Shown here: positions 1 to 8,042 of the stretch, piece by piece
Position numbering within the stretch: position 1 is the first letter of the stretch
Layout: each line of letters starts with the position of its first letter
NCBI GenBank assembly: GCA_017442365.1
Contig: JAFRZW010000002.1
Location: 271,159-335,158, forward strand
From: Rikenellaceae bacterium
GTDB taxonomy: Bacteria; Bacteroidota; Bacteroidia; Bacteroidales; Rikenellaceae
DNA: 64,000 nt
Direction: 5' to 3'
Notes under the pieces: model-generated
Database searches by the model: none
Told to the model about the DNA's origin: nothing
Seen by the model: only the letters and a program-made list of their open reading frames with translations
Made by a program: the position numbers and the translations under genes

Positions 1-3000
1 GTGCAGCGACAACAAGGTTTGCCACGCTGCTTCGATACTATCTATACCTCTAACGGTCATAGCGAGTCGATTATTGTTTTGACGCAGCACAAATTTTTGC
101 GGGCGGGCAGTAATCGAGCGCAGAAGGTTCATAAACGTATCGCTCTTGAAATACGGAGATTGTTGATTAGCAACGAATTGCACGATCATCAATCCGTTCT
201 TGACCTTCACCCTCTCCAATCCCAGCGCAATGGACTCACGACGCAGACGAACTACGTTCATCAGCTCCTTTGCCTCGCGTGGCAGCGGACCGAAACGGTC
301 GATCAATCGCTTTTCGAACGACTGCAAATCCTCTTCGCGCGTCAGGTTGTCCAACTCGCGGTAAAGGCGTAATTTCTCGGCTGCCTGACCGATGTACGAA
401 TCGGGCAACAGAGCCTGTACGTCGGTATCAATCGTGGTGTCATCGACGTAGCGTACCTCGCTGTCGCCCTTTGCAAATTGTTCTGCGTCAGGCAGATCGT
501 GCATATCGACGCCCTCGCTGCGCAACTCGGCCATCGCCTCGGCCAAAATCTTCTGGTAGGTTTCGAAACCGATGTCGGCAATGTAACCACTCTGCTCGGC
601 ACCGAGCAGATTTCCCGCACCACGAATATCGAGATCCTGCATCGCAATATTGAATCCCGACCCCAGATCCGAGAACTCTTCGATGGCACGCAGGCGTCGT
701 CTGGCATCGTCGGTAAGCAACTCGTCTGGTGGCGATAGCAGGTAGCAATAGGCCTTCTTGTCCGAGCGACCGACGCGACCGCGCATCTGGTGTAACTCGC
801 TGAGTCCGAACTTATGAGCTCCGTCGATGATGATCGTATTGGCGTTGGGAATATCGATTCCGTTCTCGACTATCGAGGTGGCGATCAGCACATCGAACTC
901 GCCATAGATGAAGTCCATAATGAGCTTCTCCATATCCTGCGCATTCATACGTCCGTGCCCGATTGCCGTACGCGCTTTGGGGCAGATTCGGGCGATCATA
1001 CCCTGAATCGTGAGCAGGTCGTCGATTCGATTATGCACGAAATAGACCTGTCCGCCGCGTGCCAGCTCTGCCTCGATTGCCTCACGAATGATCTCCTCGC
1101 CAAACAGATGTGATTCAGTTACAATGGGTTGGCGGTTGGGCGGCGGGGTCGAGATCACCGACAGATCGCGCGAGCCCATCAGCGAGAACTGCAACGTACG
1201 CGGAATGGGGGTAGCGGTCAGGGTCAGCGTATCGACATTGACACTCATCTGGCGCAACTTCTCCTTTGCACCCACGCCGAATTTCTGCTCCTCGTCGATG
1301 ATGAGCAGACCCAAGTCTTTGAATTTGACGTTCTTACCCAATATCTTATGCGTTCCGATCAGGATATCGATCTTGCCCGCTTCCAGATCTGCCAACGTTG
1401 CAGTTACGTCGCGGGTCGATTTGGTGCGACTGAGGTGCTCGATACGCACGGGGAACTCGCGCAGGCGGTGCGAGAAGGTGCGGTAGTGCTGCAACGAGAG
1501 AATCGTCGTAGGTACCAAAACCGCCACCTGCTTGCCGTCGGTTACAGCCTTAAATGCCGCACGCACAGCCACTTCGGTCTTGCCAAAACCAACGTCGCCA
1601 CACACCAATCGGTCCATCGGGCGGGTCGATTCCATATCCTGCTTGACGGCCTCGACCGCCTTCTGCTGGTCGGGCGTATCTTCGTATTCGAACGAGGCCT
1701 CCAACTCGTGTTGCAGGTACCCATCGGCCGAAAATGCAAAGCCCGGCGTCGCTTTTCGCTTGGCGTAGAGGGCGATCAACTCGCGGGCTATATCCTTGAC
1801 AGCCTTCTTGGTAGCGTTCTTCAACTTCTGCCAAGCACCCGTACCGAGTTTGTAGATTTTAGGAGGCTCGCTGTCGCCCGCCTTGTAGCGCGCAATGCGG
1901 TGCAACGAGTGGACATTGACTAGCAGCACGTCGCCATCACGATAGACCAACTTGATCGACTCGAACTGCTTGCCATTCTCGACCGTCTTGACCAGACCGC
2001 CGAAACGTCCCACGCCGTGATCGACGTGAACCACATAGTCGCCCACCTTCAAGGCGTTCAGCTCGGCTACCGTAAGGCTCTCATCACGAGCGATTTCGCC
2101 ACGCAGGCGATAGCGATGATAGCGGTCGAAAATCTGATGGTCGGTGTAGCAACATATCTTCAATCGCGGCCACACGAAGCCCTCGTGCAGCGTCAGCGAC
2201 AAGGGTGTAAAGCGCACCGACGCACGTCCCGATTGTCGAAACACGTTTGTCAGACGCTCGATCTGCGCCTTGTTTTCCGAGAGAATATACGACGTGAATC
2301 CCTGCGCAGCACGTGCCGTCAGGTCGTCGGCCAGCAGAGCAAAGTTCTTATTGAAAGCGGGTTGCGGCGAAGTTGCAAAGTCGATCACGCACTCTGCCGC
2401 GCGACCCGCAGCCTCCGTGCGGTGCATCAGCATCACCGCCTCGCGGCTGTCGGCCATAAACAGATTGCCCGACACCACGCGCTCATCGACCTCCGCCACC
2501 TCGTGCCCGTCGCTGAGCAGTCGCTTGCGAATGTCGTTCATTCGGCGCACGGCGTGCAGCGCGTCATCGACCCAATAGCAGACCTTCGAGCCTGCAAATT
2601 CGGCCACCGAAACACGTGCTTGCTCCACCTCGCGCAGGTTGGGAATGATCTCGACGCGGTTGAGTCGCTCCTTCGACAGCTGCGACGAGATCTCGAACGA
2701 ACGGATCGAATCGACCTCATCGCCGAAGAAATCGACACGGAACGGGCGGCTCTCCGAGTACGAAAACAGATCGACAATGCCGCCTCGACGCGAGTACTGT
2801 CCCGGCTCATAGACGAAATCAACGCTCTCGAAACCAGCATCTTCAATCATCTCGACTAATGTCTCCTGCGACAGATGTTCGCCCACGCTGACCGTAATGG
2901 TGCGGTTGTTCATCTCGCGCTCACCAACCACCGTCTCGGCCAACGCCTCGGGGTAGGTGCAGACAACCAGGTAACCGCCGTGGAAATTGCGAATGGCATT

Positions 3001-3330
3001 CAACGCCGCCGTGCGCTGCACCGATCCTCCCGCGTCCTCCTGCCCGAACTGAATCGAACGCTTGTAGGACGTAGGCAGGAACATAACACGCTCAGCGTCA
3101 AGCAGTGCATAGAGATCGGCTGCCGTGTATGCTGCCGAGTCGCGGTCGTCAGCCACCAAGATATGCACACCTCCGCGCTTGCGAATCGTCGTCGCCGCCA
3201 CCGCAGCGTATGCCGAACCTGCCAGCGCCTCCAAACGAATGGACATAGTGCCTCGATCGAGTCGGTCATTCAACTCGATAAACGCCTCGTCGCGCGTGAT
3301 GTTCGCAAGCAGTTGTTCGCGGAGTGTCAT
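1..3330 (-). CDS. mfd: Transcription-repair coupling factor Mfd (3' end outside window)
   Basis: Mfd is a cytoplasmic ATP-driven translocase that removes RNA polymerase stalled at lesions and recruits UvrA. Read on the minus strand from the ATG at 3330, the frame stays open for 1110 codons to the window edge, so only a short C-terminal piece is missing given a family length of about 1100-1150. The N-terminal UvrB-like part (EPGQYSRRGGIVDLF) comes first, then the polymerase-interacting domain (GDYVVHVDHGVGRFGG), helicase motif I (CGDVGFGKTE), the Walker B-like LLIIDEEQKFG, and motif VI with the translocation signature (QMRGRVGRSDKKAYCYL). All helicase motifs appear intact. It lies downstream of rng on the same strand, with a hairpin between them. 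The identification is secure. Confidence 0.97.
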   Translation of the reverse strand, partial: MTLREQLLANITRDEAFIELNDRLDRGTMSIRLEALAGSAYAAVAATTIRKRGGVHILVADDRDSAAYTAADLYALLDAERVMFLPTSYKRSIQFGQEDAGGSVQRTAALNAIRNFHGGYLVVCTYPEALAETVVGEREMNNRTITVSVGEHLSQETLVEMIEDAGFESVDFVYEPGQYSRRGGIVDLFSYSESRPFRVDFFGDEVDSIRSFEISSQLSKERLNRVEIIPNLREVEQARVSVAEFAGSKVCYWVDDALHAVRRMNDIRKRLLSDGHEVAEVDERVVSGNLFMADSREAVMLMHRTEAAGRAAECVIDFATSPQPAFNKNFALLADDLTARAAQGFTSYILSENKAQIERLTNVFRQSGRASVRFTPLSLTLHEGFVWPRLKICCYTDHQIFDRYHRYRLRGEIARDESLTVAELNALKVGDYVVHVDHGVGRFGGLVKTVENGKQFESIKLVYRDGDVLLVNVHSLHRIARYKAGDSEPPKIYKLGTGAWQKLKNATKKAVKDIARELIALYAKRKATPGFAFSADGYLQHELEASFEYEDTPDQQKAVEAVKQDMESTRPMDRLVCGDVGFGKTEVAVRAAFKAVTDGKQVAVLVPTTILSLQHYRTFSHRLREFPVRIEHLSRTKSTRDVTATLADLEAGKIDILIGTHKILGKNVKFKDLGLLIIDEEQKFGVGAKEKLRQMSVNVDTLTLTATPIPRTLQFSLMGSRDLSVISTPPPNRQPIVTESHLFGEEIIREAIEAELARGGQVYFVHNRIDDLLTIQGMIARICPKARTAIGHGRMNAQDMEKLIMDFIYGEFDVLIATSIVENGIDIPNANTIIIDGAHKFGLSELHQMRGRVGRSDKKAYCYLLSPPDELLTDDARRRLRAIEEFSDLGSGFNIAMQDLDIRGAGNLLGAEQSGYIADIGFETYQKILAEAMAELRSEGVDMHDLPDAEQFAKGDSEVRYVDDTTIDTDVQALLPDSYIGQAAEKLRLYRELDNLTREEDLQSFEKRLIDRFGPLPREAKELMNVVRLRRESIALGLERVKVKNGLMIVQFVANQQSPYFKSDTFMNLLRSITARPQKFVLRQNNNRLAMTVRGIDSIEAAWQTLLSLH

Positions 3331-3338
3331 CTATTTAA

Positions 3339-3353
3339 TATATAGGTATATAT
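3339..3353. promoter_or_regulatory. Recurrent ATACCTATA-type element before mfd
   Basis: Read on the minus strand, a TATATACCTATATATTAA-like block lies just upstream of the mfd start codon. Similar blocks precede folB (around 12583-12597), rnhB (30084-30096) and the 38137 gene (38112-38126, opposite polarity), and one lies upstream of the 33670 start (33714-33727). Its role is unknown; it may simply be a preferred AT-rich translation start context. Confidence 0.4.
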
Positions 3354-3356
3354 GTC

Positions 3357-3381
3357 GAGGGGCGGCTCAGCACCGCCCCTC
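3357..3381 (-). terminator. Hairpin terminator after rng
   Basis: A perfect 9-bp stem, GAGGGGCGG/CCGCCCCTC, with a 7-nt loop lies 9 bases beyond the rng stop codon. The tail is AT-rich but not a pure T run, so termination may be partial and mfd may be co-transcribed with rng. Confidence 0.6.
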
Positions 3382-3390
3382 ACAATTGGT

Positions 3391-4938
3391 CTAATCCACC
3401 AGATTGCGGCCCTTGCGGTCGAGGTAACGTGTTTCGACCACGCCGACCGACTGATCCTCCGTAATCATAATGCGACAACGGTAGCGCAAGCACCAGCGCA
3501 GACGCAACGACAACCAGCCGCGCTTCAAGAACGAAGCCACGTAGGGGCTGACTCTCAGGCGTATAAACTTGATTCCCTTGTCGCCTGCCAAGTACGAAAT
3601 CTGGTTCTCGATCTTGCGGTCGAGCAGGATCGTCGGCTCGATTTTGCCCGTTCCGTAGCAGGTCGGGCAGACGTCTTTCACGTCCGAAATGGCCTCGGGA
3701 CGCACGCGGTGGCGCGTGATCTGCATCAGTCCGAACTTCGAGAGGGGCAGAATCGTATGCTTTGCACGGTCGTCCGCCATCAGTTTGGTCATATGTTCGT
3801 GCAGAGCCTGACGGTTTTGTGCTTTGTGCATATCGATAAAATCGACCACAATGATACCGCCCATATCGCGCAGACGCAACTGACGCGCGATCTCGGCTGC
3901 GGCAGCCATATTGACCTCCATCGCCGTAACCTCCTGATCGTCCTCCTTCTTGGTGCGGTTGCCGCTATTGACGTCGATAACGTGCATAGCCTCAGTGTGT
4001 TCGATGATCAGGTAGGCACCTCGTTTCAGCGAAACATACTTGGCAAACAGCGACTTGATCTGCTTCGAGATGTCGAAGTTGTCGAAGATGGGCACCGAGC
4101 CCTTGTACAGACGAACGATCTTCTCCTTGTCGGGTGCAATGACCTTGATGTACTCGCGAATCTGCTCGTACATCGCTTGGTCATCGACCGTAATCGACGA
4201 GAACGAACTGTTCAGCAGGTCACGAATGATCGTATTTGCACGATTCAACTCGCTGAGCAGCAACGAGGGAGGAGTCTGGCGACGCACATTTCCCAGCGCC
4301 GTGTGCCACTTATCGACCAACGTGCGGATATCCAACTCGACATCGGCATCGCTTGCGCCCTGAGCTGCCGTGCGGATAATCACTCCGAAGTTGCGCGGCA
4401 GGACCCCTTGTGCGATACGTTTCAGACGTTTTTTCTCCTCGTTCGAGCGGATCTTCTGCGAGATGAAGACCTTGTTCGAGAAGGGTACAAGCACCACATT
4501 GCGACCTGCCAACGAGATGTCGGCCGTCAATCGTGGGCCTTTGGTCGAGATGGCCTCCTTGGCCACCTGCACCATAACGCTCTGTCCCACTTGCAGATAG
4601 GAGCTGATCTTGCCGCCCTTTTCGATAGCGGGTTCCAGCTGCAATCCTTCAAGACGCATCGGACGTCGGCCACCCGTCTGTCCCGCCATCAGCTTCGACA
4701 GCGATGCGAACTGCGTACCAAGGTCCAGATAGTGAATAAATGCGTCCTTCTCGTGGCCAATATTTACAAAAGCGGCATTCAGGCCGGGCATAATCTTGCG
4801 AATCTTGCCCAGATAGATGTCGCCGACGGCAAATCCCGTCTTGCACTGTTCCTTATTGAGTTCGACCAAAACCTTGTCTTCGACCAGAGCAATCGTGATT
4901 TCAGTCGGTGTAACGTTAATAATTAATTCTCTGTTCAT
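3391..4938 (-). CDS. rng: Ribonuclease E/G family endoribonuclease
   Basis: Cytoplasmic single-strand-specific endoribonuclease acting in rRNA maturation and mRNA decay. I chose the ATG at 4938 (MNRELIINVTP, 515 aa), the conserved family N-terminus; an in-frame start 12 codons upstream has no support. The S1 RNA-binding region lies at roughly residues 35-130. The catalytic metal-binding aspartates are in HVIDVNSGNR (Asp322) and GGIIVVDFIDMHKAQ (residues 366-369). The Zn-link cysteines, CPTCYGTG, are at 424-427. The length matches RNase G-type proteins without the long C-terminal scaffold of E. coli RNase E. It lies downstream of the HU and small basic protein genes, separated from them by a strong terminator. 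Confidence 0.95.
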   Translation of the reverse strand: MNRELIINVTPTEITIALVEDKVLVELNKEQCKTGFAVGDIYLGKIRKIMPGLNAAFVNIGHEKDAFIHYLDLGTQFASLSKLMAGQTGGRRPMRLEGLQLEPAIEKGGKISSYLQVGQSVMVQVAKEAISTKGPRLTADISLAGRNVVLVPFSNKVFISQKIRSNEEKKRLKRIAQGVLPRNFGVIIRTAAQGASDADVELDIRTLVDKWHTALGNVRRQTPPSLLLSELNRANTIIRDLLNSSFSSITVDDQAMYEQIREYIKVIAPDKEKIVRLYKGSVPIFDNFDISKQIKSLFAKYVSLKRGAYLIIEHTEAMHVIDVNSGNRTKKEDDQEVTAMEVNMAAAAEIARQLRLRDMGGIIVVDFIDMHKAQNRQALHEHMTKLMADDRAKHTILPLSKFGLMQITRHRVRPEAISDVKDVCPTCYGTGKIEPTILLDRKIENQISYLAGDKGIKFIRLRVSPYVASFLKRGWLSLRLRWCLRYRCRIMITEDQSVGVVETRYLDRKGRNLVD

Positions 4939-5272
4939 ATATCGTGAGTTCCGCTTTGACTTTGCCCGACTCATCGGGCGGCACGGGCGGAAGGGTGGGG
5001 ACCGTACCTTATTGTTGTTTGATTTAGAGCGCGTCGAGAGGCATAGTGCGTTGTCGAGTGGCCTGCGTCGATACGCTAAGTTGTTATGAGATCCTCGCCC
5101 TCGTGCCTAATGTTCTTTGAGGTGGCGCGGGGTGTGCGATGAGTGCAAGAGTCGGTTTTCGTGAGGTTGTGTTCTTTGAAGTGTTCTTTGAAATGTTGTG
5201 CAACCGACTTTCGATACTCTACGCTTATAGGAATTTGAGTTTGATTCTTGCGAATCGGTCTTGTTTGATAAC
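4939..5272. other. Intergenic region upstream of rng with repeated GTTCTTTGA
   Basis: About 330 bases without a convincing gene. The nonamer GTTCTTTGA occurs at 5112-5120, 5171-5179 and 5183-5191, the last two in a 12-bp tandem arrangement. On the minus strand these read TCAAAGAAC and would lie in the rng promoter or leader. Weak reading frames here have no recognisable product. Confidence 0.5.
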
Positions 5273-5313
5273 AAATAAAGCCAAAAACCGCAGTAGCGGC
5301 TTTTAGCTTTATT
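5273..5313 (-). terminator. Strong intrinsic terminator after the HU/small basic protein genes
   Basis: A long stem (AAATAAAGCcAAAAaCCGC pairing with GCGGcTTTTaGCTTTATTT) around an AGTA loop, T-rich on both strands. It lies 28 bases beyond the stop codon of the 30-aa gene and separates that unit from rng. Confidence 0.85.
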
Positions 5314-5340
5314 TATCGTGCTCACGCATACGAGAGCTAC

Positions 5341-5433
5341 CTACTTCTTCTTCTTATGACGATTCTTGCGCAGACGCTTCTTACGCTTGTGGGTAGCCAT
5401 CTTATGCCCTTTTCTTTTCTTACCGCTTGGCAT
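5341..5433 (-). CDS. 30-aa highly basic ribosomal-type protein (bS22/COX24-like)
   Basis: A 31-codon frame (ATG at 5433, TAG at 5341) encodes MPSGKKRKGHKMATHKRKKR followed by LRKNRHKKKK. More than half the residues are Lys, Arg or His. The second half resembles the AURKAIP1/COX24 (mS38/bS22) signature of very small ribosomal proteins, and a near-identical peptide is, to my knowledge, widespread in Bacteroidetes. It lies 38 bases after the HU gene on the same strand and before a strong terminator, so the two probably share a transcript. Ribosomal association is inferred from family resemblance; an uncharacterised nucleic-acid-binding peptide is the alternative. Confidence 0.8.
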   Translation of the reverse strand: MPSGKKRKGHKMATHKRKKRLRKNRHKKKK

Positions 5434-5471
5434 AATTTTGTAATTTTAAGAGTGAGTTAAACTTTGCCTAA

Positions 5472-5744
5472 TTATTTTACCTTAGCAACGAAGCTCTTAG
5501 CGGGCTTGAATGCGGGAATGTTGTGCTCGGGAATGGTAATGGTAGTATTCTTCGAGATGTTACGAGCCACCTTGGTAGCGCGCTTCTTGATGATGAAGCT
5601 ACCGAAACCGCGCAGATAAACGTTGTTGTTCTCAGCCAACGAGTCCTTTACGCTCTCCATAAAAGCCTCTACAATCTGCTGTACCTGAACCTTCTCAACA
5701 CCGGTACTTTTGGCAATTTCGTTTACGATATCAGCCTTTGTCAT
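5472..5744 (-). CDS. HU/IHF-family DNA-binding protein
   Basis: A 90-aa histone-like protein that bends and compacts DNA as a dimer. The start MTKADIVNEIAKSTG, the RGFGSFIIKKR hinge and the beta-arm segment around NTTITIPEHNIPAFKPAKSF are canonical. The beta arm carries IPEHNIPAF rather than the usual P-x-T-G-E form, a variation seen in Bacteroidetes members. A TATATTTG box lies 40-47 bases upstream of the start. The downstream 30-aa basic protein is probably on the same message. Confidence 0.95.
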   Translation of the reverse strand: MTKADIVNEIAKSTGVEKVQVQQIVEAFMESVKDSLAENNNVYLRGFGSFIIKKRATKVARNISKNTTITIPEHNIPAFKPAKSFVAKVK

Positions 5745-5783
5745 AGTTGTATGTTTTTTAAGTTAATTGTTCCTTCGAGAGTG

Positions 5784-5791
5784 CAAATATA
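5784..5791 (-). promoter_or_regulatory. -7 box of the HU gene
   Basis: TATATTTG on the minus strand matches the Bacteroidetes -7 consensus TAnnTTTG and predicts a leader of about 33-35 nt. Confidence 0.65.
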
Positions 5792-5799
5792 CGATAATA

Positions 5800-6145
5800 T
5801 TTAATTAATAACCAAACAGAAACGATTTTTTATTTATTTTTTTTGCTTTCCGACCACTTCGTGCGGAATCGAGTGATGTCGAGCACCATACAGCAAAAAT
5901 CGACCCAAACATCAGACAATCAACCGAATAGACGTCTGCATACCTCATAATCAGATAGTTACGGCGGCGAACGGCCCGTTTGGTAATTTTTCGCACATTC
6001 TTTTGGCAAAAAACGCAGCGGCACACAATAAATTGCCTCGCTTTTGCATTATACAACTATATTAAGTACCTTTGTAGTGGTTGCTGGGTGTATTTGTGCG
6101 CTGTGCCGAACTTGGCAACCATACATCAAAAACTCACTTTCAGTT
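5800..6145. other. Intergenic region between HU and porX
   Basis: Mostly AT-rich. It holds the divergent promoter regions of HU (minus) and porX (plus). A weak 83-codon minus frame at 5805-6056 has no family signature and I do not regard it as a gene. Confidence 0.6.
6067..6074 (+). promoter_or_regulatory. -7 box of porX
   Basis: TACCTTTG matches TAnnTTTG. It predicts a transcript start near 6080 and a leader of about 65 nt before the ATG at 6146. It also argues against the in-frame upstream start at 6044, which would precede the transcript. Confidence 0.6.
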
Positions 6146-7696
6146 ATGGTAAAGATTCTATGGGTTGATGACGAGGTCGAGCTGTTGAAACCTCACATTC
6201 TGTTCCTCAAAGCCAAAGGCTATGAGGTCGATACCTGCAACAATGGATACGACGCAATCGAGATGGCGGCGGCTGAGAGCTACGATCTGATCATTCTCGA
6301 CGAGATGATGCCCGGCATTACGGGACTCGAAACATTGCCTCGAATCAAAGAGATTCGACCCACTACGCCTGTGATTATGGTTACCAAGAGCGAGGAGGAG
6401 AATATTATGGATAAGGCCGTCGGCTCGAAGATTGCCGACTACCTCATCAAACCCGTAAATCCCAATCAGGTATTGCTGTCGATCAAGAAGAATGTCCATC
6501 AGCAACAGCTTGTAACCGAGCAGACTACGGCTGACTATCGTGCCGAGTTCGGGCGTATTTCGGCGCAGGTGGGCTCGGCTCGCTCGTTTGAGGAGTGGTG
6601 TGCGATCTATAAGAAGATCGTAAGCTGGGAGATCGAGCTTGGCGATTCGACGGACAAGAGTATCAAGGAGGTGCTGGCGTACCAGAAGAGCGAGGCCAAC
6701 AATGAGTTTTGTAAATTTGTGCGTCGCAACTACTCGTCGTGGATCAATCGTCGTGATGAGCAGACGCCTGTGATGTCGCACACGTTGATGCGCAGCAATA
6801 TCTTTCCCGTGGTTGATAACAACTCGAAGACTACGCTACTGCTGATTGATAATTTCCGCTACGACCAATGGCGTTCGATCAACTCGATGTTGCACCCGTT
6901 CTTCGACGTTGCGGTCGATGATTTCTACTGCGCAATTCTGCCCACAGCGACTCAATATGCTCGCAATGCGATCTTTGCGGGTTTGATGCCGCTGGCGATC
7001 GATAAGTTGATGCCGAATCTGTGGCTCAACGACAACGAGGAGGGCGGTAAGAACCAGTATGAGGAGGAGTTTCTGCAACGACAGATGCGAACGAGTGGCA
7101 AGAATTATCGCTATACGTTCGATAAGTTGGTGCGTCCCGAGGCGGGTCGCAAGTTGATCGACAATATTCAGCGTGTCTATGACGCTGATTTTTCGGTTAT
7201 TGTCTATAACTTCCTCGATATCCTTTCGCACGCCCGTACCGAGACCGAGATTATCCGCGAGCTGACCGAAGACGAGGCTGCGTTTCGTTCGCTCACCCGT
7301 TCGTGGTTCGAGCATTCGGATCTGTTTGTGATCCTCAAAATGCTCTCGGAGCGCGGTCATACGGTGATCGTAACCTCGGATCACGGCACAATCCGCGTAA
7401 CGAATCCCGTAAAGGTGGTTGGCGATCGCGAAACCTCGTCGAACCTGCGATATAAGACGGGTCGAAACCTCAATTATAATACGCGCGAGGTCTATGATAT
7501 CACTCGTCCCGAGGAGATTCAACTGCCGGCAGGCTCATTGACGTCGAGCTATATCTTTGCTTACAATAGCGATTTTCTGGTCTATCCCAACGACGCCAAC
7601 CGCTTTGTGCGCTACTACAAGAATACATTCCAGCACGGCGGTATCTCGATGGAGGAGATGATCGTGCCCTATATCGTTCTCAAACCCAAGCAGTAG
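6146..7696 (+). CDS. porX: PorX: response regulator with PglZ domain (type IX secretion)
   Basis: PorX is the cytoplasmic response regulator of the PorX/PorY system that controls type IX secretion genes and contacts the secretion motor. The 516-aa protein starts MVKILWVDDEVELLKPH. Residues 1-120 form a receiver domain with the acidic pair DD (8-9), the phospho-acceptor Asp52 (LIILDEMMPG) and the KP pair near residue 97. A helical linker follows. The C-terminal alkaline-phosphatase-like PglZ domain (about 205-516) shows the metal-site motifs LLLIDNFRYDQW, TATQYARNAIFAG and VIVTSDHGTIRV. An in-frame start at 6044 would add 34 hydrophobic residues ahead of the receiver strand and lies upstream of the likely promoter, so I reject it. 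It stands alone with its own promoter and terminator. Confidence 0.93.
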   Translation: MVKILWVDDEVELLKPHILFLKAKGYEVDTCNNGYDAIEMAAAESYDLIILDEMMPGITGLETLPRIKEIRPTTPVIMVTKSEEENIMDKAVGSKIADYLIKPVNPNQVLLSIKKNVHQQQLVTEQTTADYRAEFGRISAQVGSARSFEEWCAIYKKIVSWEIELGDSTDKSIKEVLAYQKSEANNEFCKFVRRNYSSWINRRDEQTPVMSHTLMRSNIFPVVDNNSKTTLLLIDNFRYDQWRSINSMLHPFFDVAVDDFYCAILPTATQYARNAIFAGLMPLAIDKLMPNLWLNDNEEGGKNQYEEEFLQRQMRTSGKNYRYTFDKLVRPEAGRKLIDNIQRVYDADFSVIVYNFLDILSHARTETEIIRELTEDEAAFRSLTRSWFEHSDLFVILKMLSERGHTVIVTSDHGTIRVTNPVKVVGDRETSSNLRYKTGRNLNYNTREVYDITRPEEIQLPAGSLTSSYIFAYNSDFLVYPNDANRFVRYYKNTFQHGGISMEEMIVPYIVLKPKQ

Positions 7697-7725
7697 GCGT
7701 AAGTTGCAATGTCATCATATTATAT

Positions 7726-7757
7726 AAAAAAGGCGTACCCTCGGGTGCGCCTTTTTT
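7726..7757 (+). terminator. Intrinsic terminator after porX
   Basis: The stem AAAAAAGGCGtACCC/GGGTgCGCCTTTTTT has a two-base loop and a T6 run, 30 bases after the porX stop. It is T-rich on both strands. Confidence 0.9.
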
Positions 7758-8042
7758 GTGCTCTTACTGAAATCTCACTTTGATAAAAGTTGAACTTGCG
7801 ATAGCTCACATACCTCCTCTCTCATCAACAAAAAAGCGCGCCGCTGCCCCAGCTCTCAACAAAGAAGTATGCCCTCTGCTTCTCGGCCTCCTGCTTATTG
7901 CACCCAACAAAAAAGTGCGCCCCTTGCTGTCGTATGTTGCAAACCCTTTTCCCGTTCTGCCCAGCAGAAATGTGCGTGCCCCCACCCAACAAAAAAAGTG
8001 CGCCCCGTGGACGCACTTTGTTATATTCGCACCTTGCTCGAA
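7758..8042. repeat. Block of decayed terminator-like repeats downstream of the OmpA-family gene
   Basis: Five degenerate copies of a unit like CCCAACAAAAAAGTGCGCC occur on the plus strand at about 7819, 7851, 7898, 7955 and 7981. They are unevenly spaced (roughly 26-57 bases). The last copy forms the distal arm of the terminator of the minus-strand OmpA-family gene. Weak frames in both directions (e.g. 7780-8052 plus, 7825-8016 minus) are by-products of the repeats. The spacing and divergence do not fit a CRISPR array. Confidence 0.6.
7991..8020 (-). terminator. Terminator of the OmpA-family gene
   Basis: On the minus strand AAAGTGCG.../CGCACTTTTTTT forms an 8-bp stem followed by a T7 run, 23 bases after the stop codon. 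Confidence 0.85.

Noticed and set aside
5805..6056. 83-codon minus-strand frame between HU and porX
   Set aside because: It spans the two promoter regions and shows no family signature.
7819..8020. CRISPR array
   Set aside because: Units are degenerate, spacing is irregular at 26-57 bases, and no cas genes are present.
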